A program made the translations under genes and the position numbers. From Haliclystus octoradiatus (lineage: Eukaryota > Cnidaria > Staurozoa > Stauromedusae > Haliclystidae), in NCBI GenBank assembly GCA_916610825.1, contig OU744446.1, forward strand, positions 13,016,538 through 13,080,537: a stretch of 64,000 nt of DNA, read 5' to 3'. Shown one piece after another: positions 27,301 to 42,300 of this stretch (position 1 is its first letter; every line of letters starts with the position of its first letter). A model generated the notes under the pieces. It had not been told where the DNA came from, made no database searches, and saw nothing but the letters and a program-made list of their open reading frames with translations.

Positions 27301-30300
27301 AGGAACGATAGTCTCTGACTCGTCGATCAGTTGCTCTTGTCCGTCTGGCTGTCGCACAACACGTCTCACAAGAGTCCTCTCCACAGCTCTTGGCATGTCG
27401 ACGGCAACAACCTCGCGGTGCACCTGTCTACGAGTCACCTCCTCTGGCTCTCTCTCGTAACGTTGGACAGTGCGGTGGACAACACGGGTTGGCTGATCGT
27501 CTTCTGGCACGCTCTCCACAGTGCCAACGTCCATGGGGACAGGAATGTCTTCTTCCACTGGCTCCTCGACCTCTTCCACCTTCTCTGTGCCGTCGGGCAA
27601 CACGATAATCCTCTTGATGGTCCTTCTGGTGACAGTGCGCACAGTTCGGCGGATGATCTTGCCGTCCTGCATGGTGACACCGTCTTCTGGCTCCTCTGGA
27701 GCAGGAGTAGGTACACCAACGACAGTACGGTGTACTTGACGACTGGTCACCACTTCTTGCTCAGGCAAGCTTTCGGCGACAGGCTCTTGAGTTGGTGCAA
27801 AGAGTTCCTCGATTGGTTCATCAACGTCTGACTTGGGTTCTTCCACGCTCTCCTCGACGCCTTGCTCTTCTCCTTGAGGGGTGTAGATAACCTTCCTGTA
27901 CACCTTTCTCCTTGTCACGACAGGCACAGGTCGGCGCACAACTCTCCTCGTCACAACTCCCTGTACGTCTTTCACTTCTTCCACTTGTGGCGTCGACTCT
28001 ACAGGCATCTCGTACTGTGGCTGCTCAATGACTTCCTCCTCGCCGTCAGCCTTGCGGATGATGCGCCTCACAATGGTGATGCTGGTAGGTTCTACCGGTT
28101 CGTCAACGGTGTCCTCCACTGGGCCTTCACTGCTGCCATCAGGCAACTGCACCACTTTGCGGATAACACGGCGTTGAGTGGTCACTTGTTGTTTTCGAAC
28201 CACAGTGCGGTAGACCTCTCCATGTTTGGTCTCCTCCTCGACTTCTGGCTCCGATTCTGTGGTGAGAGAAACCTCTAGCGGGCTAACAAGCTCGGGCTCT
28301 TCGACCACAGTCTCTTTGCCAGTTTCGTCTTTGACCACTCTCTTGACCATGCGCCTGCTGACTGTCGGTGAGGCTTCTTGTTTCTCGCCTGACTCCTCGA
28401 TACTACTCTCTAGGTCCTCCTCTTTGCCGCTTGGGTGAACAACGCTGCGTCTGATCACTGTTCTCTTGCTAGTCACCATAACTGGACGTCTAACAACAGT
28501 GCGCAGGATCACGCCTCCTGTATCCTTCTCCTCTTCAATTTGTTCAGGCAGTTGTTCCTCAGGAGTCATCTCCACAGGAACGATAGTCTCTGACTCGTCG
28601 ATCAGTTGCTCTTGTCCGTCTGGCTGTCGCACAACACGTCTCACAAGAGTCCTCTCCACAGCTCTTGGCATGTCGACGGCAACAACCTCGCGGTGCACCT
28701 GTCTACGAGTCACCTCCTCTGGCTCTCTATCGTAACGTTGGACAGTGCGGTGGACAACATGGGTTGGCTGATCGTCTTCTGGCACGCTCTCCACAGTGCC
28801 AACGTCCATGGGGACAGGAATGTCTTCTTCCACTGGCTCCTCGACCTCTTCCACCTTCTCTGTGCCGTCGGGCAACACGATAATCCTCTTGATGGTCCTT
28901 CTGGTGACAGTGCGCACAGTTCGGCGGATGATCTTGCCGTCCTGCATGGTGACACCGTCTTCTGGCTCCTCTGGAGCAGGAGTAGGTTCACCAACGACAG
29001 TACGGTGTACTTGACGACTGGTCACCACTTCTTGCTCAGGCAAGCTTTCGGCGACAGGCTCTTGAGTTGGTGCAAAGAGTTCCTCGATTGGTTCATCAAC
29101 GTCTGACTTGGGTTCTTCCACGCTCTCCTCGACGCCTTGCTCTTCTCCTTGAGGGGTGTAGATAACCTTCCTGTACACCTTTCTCCTTGTCACGACAGGC
29201 ACAGGTCGGCGCACAACTCTCCTCGTCACAACTCCCTGTACGTCTTTCACTTCTTCCACTTGTGGCGTCGACTCTACAGGCATCTCGTACTGTGGCTGCT
29301 CAATGACTTCCTCCTCGCCGTCAGCCTTGCGGATGATGCGCCTCACAATGGTGATGCTGGTAGGTTCTACCGGTTCGTCAACGGTGTCCTCCACTGGGCC
29401 TTCACTGCTGCCATCAGGCAACTGCACCACTTTACGGATAACACGGCGTTGAGTGGTCACTTGTTGTTTTCGAACCACAGTGCGGTAGACCTCTCCATGT
29501 TTGGTCTCCTCCTCGACTTCTGGCTCCGATTCTGTGGTGAGAGAAACCTCTAGCGGGCTAACAAGCTCGGGCTCTTCGACCACAGTCTCTTTGCCAGTTT
29601 CGTCTTTGACCACTCTCTTGACCATGCGCCTGCTGACTGTCGGTGAGGCTTCTTGTTTCTCGCCTGACTCCTCGATACTACTCTCTAGGTCCTCCTCTTT
29701 GCCGCTTGGGTGAACAACGCTGCGTCTGATCACTGTTCTCTTGCTAGTCACCATAACTGGACGTCTAACAACAGTGCGCAGGATCACGCCTCCTGTATCC
29801 TTCTCCTCTTCAATTTGTTCAGGCAGTTGTTCCTCAGGAGTCATCTCCACAGGAACGATAGTCTCTGACTCGTCGATCAGTTGCTCTTGTCCGTCTGGCT
29901 GTCGCACAACACGTCTCACAAGAGTCCTCTCCACAGCTCTTGGCATGTCGACGGCAACAACCTCGCGGTGCACCTGTCTACGAGTCACCTCCTCTGGCTC
30001 TCTCTCGTAACGTTGGACAGTGCGGTGGACAACACGGGTTGGCTGATCGTCTTCTGGCACGCTCTCCACAGTGCCAACGTCCATGGGGACAGGAATGTCT
30101 TCTTCCACTGGCTCCTCGACCTCTTCCACCTTCTCTGTGCCGTCGGGCAACACGATAATCCTCTTGATGGTCCTTCTGGTGACAGTGCGCACAGTTCGGC
30201 GGATGATCTTGCCGTCCTGCATGGTGACACCGTCTTCTGGCTCCTCTGGAGCAGGAGTAGGTACACCAACGACAGTACGGTGTACTTGACGACTGGTCAC

Positions 30301-33300
30301 CACTTCTTGCTCAGGCAAGCTTTCGGCGACAGGCTCTTGAGTTGGTGCAAAGAGTTCCTCGATTGGTTCATCAACGTCTGACTTGGGTTCTTCCACGCTC
30401 TCCTCGACGCCTTGCTCTTCTCCTTGAGGGGTGTAGATAACCTTCCTGTACACCTTTCTCCTTGTCACGACAGGCACAGGTCGGCGCACAACTCTCCTCG
30501 TCACAACTCCCTGTACGTCTTTCACTTCTTCCACTTGTGGCGTCGACTCTACAGGCATCTCGTACTGTGGCTGCTCAATGACTTCCTCCTCGCCGTCAGC
30601 CTTGCGGATGATGCGCCTCACAATGGTGATGCTGGTAGGTTCTACCGGTTCGTCAACGGTGTCCTCCACTGGGCCTTCACTGCTGCCATCAGGCAACTGC
30701 ACCACTTTGCGGATAACACGGCGTTGAGTGGTCACTTGTTGTTTTCGAACCACAGTGCGGTAGACCTCTCCATGTTTGGTCTCCTCCTCGACTTCTGGCT
30801 CCGATTCTGTGGTGAGAGAAACCTCTAGCGGGCTAACAAGCTCGGGCTCTTCGACCACAGTCTCTTTGCCAGTTTCGTCTTTGACCACTCTCTTGACCAT
30901 GCGCCTGCTGACTGTCGGTGAGGCTTCTTGTTTCTCGCCTGACTCCTCGATACTACTCTCTAGGTCCTCCTCTTTGCCGCTTGGGTGAACAACGCTGCGT
31001 CTGATCACTGTTCTCTTGCTAGTCACCATAACTGGACGTCTAACAACAGTGCGCAGGATCACGCCTCCTGTATCCTTCTCCTCTTCAATTTGTTCAGGCA
31101 GTTGTTCCTCAGGAGTCATCTCCACAGGAACGATAGTTTCTGACTCGTCGATCAGTTGCTCTTGTCCGTCTGGCTGTCGCACAACACGTCTCACAAGAGT
31201 CCTCTCCACAGCTCTTGGCATGTCGACGGCAACAACCTCGCGGTGCACCTGTCTACGAGTCACCTCCTCTGGCTCTCTCTCGTAACGTTGGACAGTGCGG
31301 TGGACAACACGGGTTGGCTGATCGTCTTCTGGCACGCTCTCCACAGTGCCAACGTCCATGGGGACAGGAATGTCTTCTTCCACTGGCTCCTCGACCTCTT
31401 CCACCTTCTCTGTGCCGTCGGGCAACACGATAATCCTCTTGATGGTCCTTCTGGTGACAGTGCGCACAGTTCGGCGGATGATCTTGCCGTCCTGCATGGT
31501 GACACCGTCTTCTGGCTCCTCTGGAGCAGGAGTAGGTTCACCAACGACAGTACGGTGTACTTGACGACTGGTCACCACTTCTTGCTCAGGCAAGCTTTCG
31601 GCGACAGGCTCTTGAGTTGGTGCAAAGACTTCCTCGATTGGTTCATCAACGTCTGACTTGGGTTCTTCCACGCTCTCCTCGACGCCTTGCTCTTCTCCTT
31701 GAGGGGTGTAGATAACCTTCCTGTACACCTTTCTCCTTGTCACGACAGGCACAGGTCGGCGCACAACTCTCCTCGTCACAACTCCCTGTACGTCTTTCAC
31801 TTCTTCCACTTGTGGCGTCGACTCTACAGGCATCTCGTACTGTGGCTGCTCAATGACTTCCTCCTCGCCGTCAGCCTTGCGGATGATGCGCCTCACAATG
31901 GTGATGCTGGTAGGTTCTACCGGTTCGTCAACGGTGTCCTCCACTGGGCCTTCACTGCTGCCATCAGGCAACTGCACCACTTTGCGGATAACACGGCGTT
32001 GAGTGGTCACTTGTTGTTTTCGAACCACAGTGCGGTAGACCTCTCCATGTTTGGTCTCCTCCTCGACTTCTGGCTCCGATTCTGTGGTGAGAGAAACCTC
32101 TAGCGGGCTAACAAGCTCGGGCTCTTCGACCACAGTCTCTTTGCCAGTTTCGTCTTTGACCACTCTCTTGACCATGCGCCTGCTGACTGTCGGTGAGGCT
32201 TCTTGTTTCTCGCCTGACTCCTCGATACTACTCTCTAGGTCCTCCTCTTTGCCGCTTGGGTGAACAACGCTGCGTCTGATCACTGTTCTCTTGCTAGTCA
32301 CCATAACTGGACGTCTAACAACAGTGCGCAGGATCACGCCTCCTGTATCCTTCTCCTCTTCAATTTGTTCAGGCAGTTGTTCCTCAGGAGTCATCTCCAC
32401 AGGAACGATAGTCTCTGACTCGTCGATCAGTTGCTCTTGTCCGTCTGGCTGTCGCACAACACGTCTCACAAGAGTCCTCTCCACAGCTCTTGGCATGTCG
32501 ACGGCAACAACCTCGCGGTGCACCTGTCTACGAGTCACCTCCTCTGGCTCTCTCTCGTAACGTTGGACAGTGCGGTGGACAACACGGGTTGGCTGATCGT
32601 CTTCTGGCACGCTCTCCACAGTGCCAACGTCCATGGGGACAGGAATGTCTTCTTCCACTGGCTCCTCGACCTCTTCCACCTTCTCTGTGCCGTCGGGCAA
32701 CACGATAATCCTCTTGATGGTCCTTCTGGTGACAGTGCGCACAGTTCGGCGGATGATCTTGCCGTCCTGCATGGTGACACCGTCTTCTGGCTCCTCTGGA
32801 GCAGGAGTAGGTTCACCAACGACAGTACGGTGTACTTGACGACTGGTCACCACTTCTTGCTCAGGCAAGCTTTCGGCGACAGGCTCTTGAGTTGGTGCAA
32901 AGAGTTCCTCGATTGGTTCATCAACGTCTGACTTGGGTTCTTCCACGCTCTCCTCGACGCCTTGCTCTTCTCCTTGAGGGGTGTAGATAACCTTCCTGTA
33001 CACCTTTCTCCTTGTCACGACAGGCACAGGTCGGCGCACAACTCTCCTCGTCACAACTCCCTGTACGTCTTTCACTTCTTCCACTTGTGGAGTCGACTCT
33101 ACAGGCATCTCGTACTGTGGCTGCTCAATGACTTCCTCCTCGCCGTCAGCCTTGCGGATGATGCGCCTCACAATGGTGATGCTGGTAGGTTCTACCGGTT
33201 CGTCAACGGTGTCCTCCACTGGGCCTTCACTGCTGCCATCAGGCAACTGCACCACTTTGCGGATAACACGGCGTTGAGTGGTCACTTGTTGTTTTCGAAC

Positions 33301-36300
33301 CACAGTGCGGTAGACCTCTCCATGTTTGGTCTCCTCCTCGACTTCTGGCTCCGATTCTGTGGTGAGAGAAACCTCTAGCGGGCTAACAAGCTCGGGCTCT
33401 TCGACCACAGTCTCTTTGCCAGTTTCGTCTTTGACCACTCTCTTGACCATGCGCCTGCTGACTGTCGGTGAGGCTTCTTGTTTCTCGCCTGACTCCTCGA
33501 TACTACTCTCTAGGTCCTCCTCTTTGCCGCTTGGGTGAACAACGCTGCGTCTGATCACTGTTCTCTTGCTAGTCACCATAACTGGACGTCTAACAACAGT
33601 GCGCAGGATCACGCCTCCTGTATCCTTCTCCTCTTCAATTTGTTCAGGCAGTTGTTCCTCAGGAGTCATCTCCACAGGAACGATAGTCTCTGACTCGTCG
33701 ATCAGTTGCTCTTGTCCGTCTGGCTGTCGCACAACACGTCTCACAAGAGTCCTCTCCACAGCTCTTGGCATGTCGACGGCAACAACCTCGCGGTGCACCT
33801 GTCTACGAGTCACCTCCTCTGGCTCTCTCTCGTAACGTTGGACAGTGCGGTGGACAACACGGGTTGGCTGATCGTCTTCTGGCACGCTCTCCACAGTGCC
33901 AACGTCCATGGGGACAGGAATGTCTTCTTCCACTGGCTCCTCGACCTCTTCCACCTTCTCTGTGCCGTCGGGCAACACGATAATCCTCTTGATGGTCCTT
34001 CTGGTGACAGTGCGCACAGTTCGGCGGATGATCTTGCCGTCCTGCATGGTGACACCGTCTTCTGGCTCCTCTGGAGCAGGAGTAGGTTCACCAACGACAG
34101 TACGGTGTACTTGACGACTGGTCACCACTTCTTGCTCAGGCAAGCTTTCGGCGACAGGCTCTTGAGTTGGTGCAAAGAGTTCCTCGATTGGTTCATCAAC
34201 GTCTGACTTGGGTTCTTCCACGCTCTCCTCGACGCCTTGCTCTTCTCCTTGAGGGGTGTAGATAACCTTCCTGTACACCTTTCTCCTTGTCACGACAGGC
34301 ACAGGTCGGCGCACAACTCTCCTCGTCACAACTCCCTGTACGTCTTTCACTTCTTCCACTTGTGGCGTCGACTCTACAGGCATCTCGTACTGTGGCTGCT
34401 CAATGACTTCCTCCTCGCCGTCAGCCTTGCGGATGATGCGCCTCACAATGGTGATGCTGGTAGGTTCTACCGGTTCGTCAACGGTGTCCTCCACTGGGCC
34501 TTCACTGCTGCCATCAGGCAACTGCACCACTTTGCGGATAACACGGCGTTGAGTGGTCACTTGTTGTTTTCGAACCACAGTGCGGTAGACCTCTCCATGT
34601 TTGGTCTCCTCCTCGACTTCTGGCTCCGATTCTGTGGTGAGAGAAACCTCTAGCGGGCTAACAAGCTCGGGCTCTTCGACCACAGTCTCTTTGCCAGTTT
34701 CGTCTTTGACCACTCTCTTGACCATGCGCCTGCTGACTGTCGGTGAGGCTTCTTGTTTCTCGCCTGACTCCTCGATACTACTCTCTAGGTCCTCCTCTTT
34801 GCCGCTTGGGTGAACAACGCTGCGTCTGATCACTGTTCTCTTGCTAGTCACCATAACTGGACGTCTAACAACAGTGCGCAGGATCACGCCTCCTGTATCC
34901 TTCTCCTCTTCAATTTGTTCAGGCAGTTGTTCCTCAGGAGTCATCTCCACAGGAACGATAGTCTCTGACTCGTCGATCAGTTGCTCTTGTCCGTCTGGCT
35001 GTCGCACAACACGTCTCACAAGAGTCCTCTCCACAGCTCTTGGCATGTCGACGGCAACAACCTCGCGGTGCACCTGTCTACGAGTCACCTCCTCTGGCTC
35101 TCTCTCGTAACGTTGGACAGTGCGGTGGACAACACGGGTTGGCTGATCGTCTTCTGGCACGCTCTCCACAGTGCCAACGTCCATGGGGACAGGAATGTCT
35201 TCTTCCACTGGCTCCTCGACCTCTTCCACCTTCTCTGTGCCGTCGGGCAACACGATAATCCTCTTGATGGTCCTTCTGGTGACAGTGCGCACAGTTCGGC
35301 GGATGATCTTGCCGTCCTGCATGGTGACACCGTCTTCTGGCTCCTCTGGAGCAGGAGTAGGTTCACCAACGACAGTACGGTGTACTTGACGACTGGTCAC
35401 CACTTCTTGCTCAGGCAAGCTTTCGGCGACAGGCTCTTGAGTTGGTGCAAAGAGTTCCTCGATTGGTTCATCAACGTCTGACTTGGGTTCTTCCACGCTC
35501 TCCTCGACGCCTTGCTCTTCTCCTTGAGGGGTGTAGATAACCTTCCTGTACACCTTTCTCCTTGTCACGACAGGCACAGGTCGGCGCACAACTCTCCTCG
35601 TCACAACTCCCTGTACGTCTTTCACTTCTTCCACTTGTGGCGTCGACTCTACAGGCATCTCGTACTGTGGCTGCTCAATGACTTCCTCCTCGCCGTCAGC
35701 CTTGCGGATGATGCGCCTCACAATGGTGATGCTGGTAGGTTCTACCGGTTCGTCAACGGTGTCCTCCACTGGGCCTTCACTGCTGCCATCAGGCAACTGC
35801 ACCACTTTGCGGATAACACGGCGTTGAGTGGTCACTTGTTGTTTTCGAACCACAGTGCGGTAGACCTCTCCATGTTTGGTCTCCTCCTCGACTTCTGGCT
35901 CCGATTCTGTGGTGAGAGAAACCTCTAGCGGGCTAACAAGCTCGGGCTCTTCGACCACAGTCTCTTTGCCAGTTTCGTCTTTGACCACTCTCTTGACCAT
36001 GCGCCTGCTGACTGTCGGTGAGGCTTCTTGTTTCTCGCCTGACTCCTCGATACTACTCTCTAGGTCCTCCTCTTTGCCGCTTGGGTGAACAACGCTGCGT
36101 CTGATCACTGTTCTCTTGCTAGTCACCATAACTGGACGTCTAACAACAGTGCGCAGGATCACGCCTCCTGTATCCTTCTCCTCTTCAATTTGTTCAGGCA
36201 GTTGTTCCTCAGGAGTCATCTCCACAGGAACGATAGTCTCTGACTCGTCGATCAGTTGCTCTTGTCCGTCTGGCTGTCGCACAACACGTCTCACAAGAGT

Positions 36301-39300
36301 CCTCTCCACAGCTCTTGGCATGTCGACGGCAACAACCTCGCGGTGCACCTGTCTACGAGTCACCTCCTCTGGCTCTCTCTCGTAACGTTGGACAGTGCGG
36401 TGGACAACACGGGTTGGCTGATCGTCTTCTGGCACGCTCTCCACAGTGCCAACGTCCATGGGGACAGGAATGTCTTCTTCCACTGGCTCCTCGACCTCTT
36501 CCACCTTCTCTGTGCCGTCGGGCAACACGATAATCCTCTTGATGGTCCTTCTGGTGACAGTGCGCACAGTTCGGCGGATGATCTTGCCGTCCTGCATGGT
36601 GACACCGTCTTCTGGCTCCTCTGGAGCAGGAGTAGGTACACCAACGACAGTACGGTGTATTTGACGACTGGTCACCACTTCTTGCTCAGGCAAGCTTTCG
36701 GCGACAGGCTCTTGAGTTGGTGCAAAGAGTTCCTCGATTGGTTCATCAACGTCTGACTTGGGTTCTTCCACGCTCTCCTCGACGCCTTGCTCTTCTCCTT
36801 GAGGGGTGTAGATAACCTTCCTGTACACCTTTCTCCTTGTCACGACAGGCACAGGTCGGCGCACAACTCTCCTCGTCACAACTCCCTGTACGTCTTTCAC
36901 TTCTTCCACTTGTGGCGTCGACTCTACAGGCATCTCGTACTGTGGCTGCTCAATGACTTCCTCCTCGCCGTCAGCCTTGCGGATGATGCGCCTCACAATG
37001 GTGATGCTGGTAGGTTCTACCGGTTCGTCAACGGTGTCCTCCACTGGGCCTTCACTGCTGCCATCAGGCAACTGCACCACTTTGCGGATAACACGGCGTT
37101 GAGTGGTCACTTGTTGTTTTCGAACCACAGTGCGGTAGACCTCTCCATGTTTGGTCTCCTCCTCGACTTCTGGCTCCGATTCTGTGGTGAGAGAAACCTC
37201 TAGCGGGCTAACAAGCTCGGGCTCTTCGACCACAGTCTCTTTGCCAGTTTCGTCTTTGACCACTCTCTTGACCATGCGCCTGCTGACTGTCGGTGAGGCT
37301 TCTTGTTTCTCGCCTGACTCCTCGATACTACTCTCTAGGTCCTCCTCTTTGCCGCTTGGGTGAACAACGCTGCGTCTGATCACTGTTCTCTTGCTAGTCA
37401 CCATAACTGGACGTCTAACAACAGTGCGCAGGATCACGCCTCCTGTATCCTTCTCCTCTTCAATTTGTTCAGGCAGTTGTTCCTCAGGAGTCATCTCCAC
37501 AGGAACGATAGTCTCTGACTCGTCGATCAGTTGCTCTTGTCCGTCTGGCTGTCGCACAACACGTCTCACAAGAGTCCTCTCCACAGCTCTTGGCATGTCG
37601 ACGGCAACAACCTCGCGGTGCACCTGTCTACGAGTCACCTCCTCTGGCTCTCTCTCGTAACGTTGGACAGTGCGGTGGACAACACGGGTTGGCTGATCGT
37701 CTTCTGGCACGCTCTCCACAGTGCCAACGTCCATGGGGACAGGAATGTCTTCTTCCACTGGCTCCTCGACCTCTTCCACCTTCTCTGTGCCGTCGGGCAA
37801 CACGATAATCCTCTTGATGGTCCTTCTGGTGACAGTGCGCACAGTTCGGCGGATGATCTTGCCGTCCTGCATGGTGACACCGTCTTCTGGCTCCTCTGGA
37901 GCAGGAGTAGGTTCACCAACGACAGTACGGTGTACTTGACGACTGGTCACCACTTCTTGCTCAGGCAAGCTTTCGGCGACAGGCTCTTGAGTTGGTGCAA
38001 AGAGTTCCTCGATTGGTTCATCAACGTCTGACTTGGGTTCTTCCACGCTCTCCTCGACGCCTTGCTCTTCTCCTTGAGGGGTGTAGATAACCTTCCTGTA
38101 CACCTTTCTCCTTGTCACGACAGGCACAGGTCGGCGCACAACTCTCCTCGTCACAACTCCCTGTACGTCTTTCACTTCTTCCACTTGTGGCGTCGACTCT
38201 ACAGGCATCTCGTACTGTGGCTGCTCAATGACTTCCTCCTCGCCGTCAGCCTTGCGGATGATGCGCCTCACAATGGTGATGCTGGTAGGTTCTACCGGTT
38301 CGTCAACGGTGTCCTCCACTGGGCCTTCACTGCTGCCATCAGGCAACTGCACCACTTTGCGGATAACACGGCGTTGAGTGGTCACTTGTTGTTTTCGAAC
38401 CACAGTGCGGTAGACCTCTCCATGTTTGGTCTCCTCCTCGACTTCTGGCTCCGATTCTGTGGTGAGAGAAACCTCTAGCGGGCTAACAAGCTCGGGCTCT
38501 TCGACCACAGTCTCTTTGCCAGTTTCGTCTTTGACCACTCTCTTGACCATGCGCCTGCTGACTGTCGGTGAGGCTTCTTGTTTCTCGCCTGACTCCTCGA
38601 TACTACTCTCTAGGTCCTCCTCTTTGCCGCTTGGGTGAACAACGCTGCGTCTGATCACTGTTCTCTTGCTAGTCACCATAACTGGACGTCTAACAACAGT
38701 GCGCAGGATCACGCCTCCTGTATCCTTCTCCTCTTCAATTTGTTCAGGCAGTTGTTCCTCAGGAGTCATCTCCACAGGAACGATAGTCTCTGACTCGTCG
38801 ATCAGTTGCTCTTGTCCGTCTGGCTGTCGCACAACACGTCTCACAAAAGTCCTCTCCACAGCTCTTGGCATGTCGACGGCAACAACCTCGCGGTGCACCT
38901 GTCTACGAGTCACCTCCTCTGGCTCTCTCTCGTAACGTTGGACAGTGCGGTGGACAACACGGGTTGGCTGATCGTCTTCTGGCACGCTCTCCACAGTGCC
39001 AACGTCCATGGGGACAGGAACGTCTTCTTCCACTGGCTCCTCGACCTCTTCCACCTTCTCTGTGCCGTCGGGCAACACGATAATCCTCTTGATGGTCCTT
39101 CTGGTGACAGTGCGCACAGTTCGGCGGATGATCTTGCCGTCCTGCATGGTGACACCGTCTTCTGGCTCCTCTGGAGCAGGAGTAGGTTCACCAACGACAG
39201 TACGGTGTACTTGACGACTGGTCACCACTTCTTGCTCAGGCAAGCTTTCGGCGACAGGCTCTTGAGTTGGTGCAAAGAGTTCCTCGATTGGTTCATCAAC

Positions 39301-42300
39301 GTCTGACTTGGGTTCTTCCACGCTCTCCTCGACGCCTTGCTCTTCTCCTTGAGGGGTGTAGATAACCTTCCTGTACACCTTTCTCCTTGTCACGACAGGC
39401 ACAGGTCGGCGCACAACTCTCCTCGTCACAACTCCCTGTACGTCTTTCACTTCTTCCACTTGTGGCGTCGACTCTACAGGCATCTCGTACTGTGGCTGCT
39501 TAATGACTTCCTCCTCGCCGTCAGCCTTGCGGATGATGCGCCTCACAATGGTGATGCTGGTAGGTTCTACCGGTTCGTCAACGGTGTCCTCCACTGGGCC
39601 TTCACTGCTGCCATCAGGCAACTGCACCACTTTGCGGATAACACGGCGTTGAGTGGTCACTTGTTGTTTTCGAACCACAGTGCGGTAGACCTCTCCATGT
39701 TTGGTCTCCTCCTCGACTTCTGGCTCCGATTCTGTGGTGAGAGAAACCTCTAGCGGGCTAACAAGCTCGGGCTCTTCGACCACAGTCTCTTTGCCAGTTT
39801 CGTCTTTGACCACTCTCTTGATCATGCGCCTGCTGACTGTCGGTGAGGCTTCTTGTTTCTCGCCTGACTCCTCGATACTACTCTCTAGGTCCTCCTCTTT
39901 GCCGCTTGGGTGAACAACGCTGCGTCTGATCACTGTTCTCTTGCTAGTCACCATAACTGGACGTCTAACAACAGTGCGCAGGATCACGCCTCCTGTATCC
40001 TTCTCCTCTTCAATTTGTTCAGGCAGTTGTTCCTCAGGAGTCATCTCCACAGGAACGATAGTCTCTGACTCGTCGATCAGTTGCTCTTGTCCGTCTGGCT
40101 GTCGCACAACACGTCTCACAAGAGTCCTCTCCACAGCTCTTGGCATGTCGACGGCAACAACCTCGCGGTGCACCTGTCTACGAGTCACCTCCTCTGGCTC
40201 TCTCTCGTAACGTTGGACAGTGCGGTGGACAACACGGGTTGGCTGATCGTCTTCTGGCACGCTCTCCACAGTGCCAACGTCCATGGGGACAGGAATGTCT
40301 TCTTCCACTGGCTCCTCGACCTCTTCCACCTTCTCTGTGCCGTCGGGCAACACGATAATCCTCTTGATGGTCCTTCTGGTGACAGTGCGCACAGTTCGGC
40401 GGATGATCTTGCCGTCCTGCATGGTGACACCGTCTTCTGGCTCCTCTGGAGCAGGAGTAGGTTCACCAACGACAGTACGGTGTACTTGACGACTGGTCAC
40501 CACTTCTTGCTCAGGCAAGCTTTCGGCGACAGGCTCTTGAGTTGGTGCAAAGAGTTCCTCGATTGGTTCATCAACGTCTGACTTGGGTTCTTCCACGCTC
40601 TCCTCAACGCCTTGCTCTTCTCCTTGAGGGGTGTAGATAACCTTCCTGTACACCTTTCTCCTTGTCACGACAGGCACAGGTCGGCGCACAACTCTCCTCG
40701 TCACAACTCCCTGTACGTCTTTCACTTCTTCCACTTGTGGCGTCGACTCTACAGGCATCTCGTACTGTGGCTGCTCAATGACTTCCTCCTCGCCGTCAGC
40801 CTTGCGGATGATGCGCCTCACAATGGTGATGCTGGTAGGTTCTACCGGTTCGTCAACGGTGTCCTCCACTGGGCCTTCACTGCTGCCATCAGGCAACTGC
40901 ACCACTTTGCGGATAACACGGCGTTGAGTGGTCACTTGTTGTTTTCGAACCACAGTGCGGTAGACCTCTCCATGTTTGGTCTCCTCCTCGACTTCTGGCT
41001 CCGATTCTGTGGTGAGAGAAACCTCTAGCGGGCTAACAAGCTCGGGCTCTTCGACCACAGTCTCTTTGCCAGTTTCGTCTTTGACCACTCTCTTGACCAT
41101 GCGCCTGCTGACTGTCGGTGAGGCTTCTTGTTTCTCGCCTGACTCCTCGATACTACTCTCTAGGTCCTCCTCTTTGCCGCTTGGGTGAACAACGCTGCGT
41201 CTGATCACTGTTCTCTTGCTAGTCACCATAACTGGACGTCTAACAACAGTGCGCAGGATCACGCCTCCTGTATCCTTCTCCTCTTCAATTTGTTCAGGCA
41301 GTTGTTCCTCAGGAGTCATCTCCACAGGAACGATAGTCTCTGACTCGTCGATCAGTTGCTCTTGTCCGTCTGGCTGTCGCACAACACGTCTCACAAGAGT
41401 CCTCTCCACAGCTCTTGGCATGTCGACGGCAACAACCTCGCGGTGCACCTGTCTACGAGTCACCTCCTCTGGCTCTCTCTCGTAACGTTGGACAGTGCGG
41501 TGGACAACACGGGTTGGCTGATCGTCTTCTGGCACGCTCTCCACAGTGCCAACGTCCATGGGGACAGGAATGTCTTCTTCCACTGGCTCCTCGACCTCTT
41601 CCACCTTCTCTGTGCCGTCGGGCAACACGATAATCCTCTTGATGGTCCTTCTGGTGACAGTGCGCACAGTTCGGCGGATGATCTTGCCGTCCTGCATGGT
41701 GACACCGTCTTCTGGCTCCTCTGGAGCAGGAGTAGGTTCACCAACGACAGTACGGTGTACTTGACGACTGGTCACCACTTCTTGCTCAGGCAAGCTTTCG
41801 GCGACAGGCTCTTGAGTTGGTGCAAAGAGTTCCTCGATTGGTTCATCAACGTCTGACTTGGGTTCTTCCACGCTCTCCTCGACGCCTTGCTCTTCTCCTT
41901 GAGGGGTGTAGATAACCTTCCTGTACACCTTTCTCCTTGTCACGACAGGCACAGGTCGGCGCACAACTCTCCTCGTCACAACTCCCTGTACGTCTTTCAC
42001 TTCTTCCACTCGTGGCGTCGACTCTACAGGCATCTCGTACTGTGGCTGCTCAATGACTTCCTCCTCGCCGTCAGCCTTGCGGATGATGCGCCTCACAATG
42101 GTGATGCTGGTAGGTTCTACCGGTTCGTCAACGGTGTCCTCCACTGGGCCTTCACTGCTGCCATCAGGCAACTGCACCACTTTGCGGATAACACGGCGTT
42201 GAGTGGTCACTTGTTGTTTTCGAACCACAGTGCGGTAGACCTCTCCATGTTTGGTCTCCTCCTCGACTTCTGGCTCCGATTCTGTGGTGAGAGAAACCTC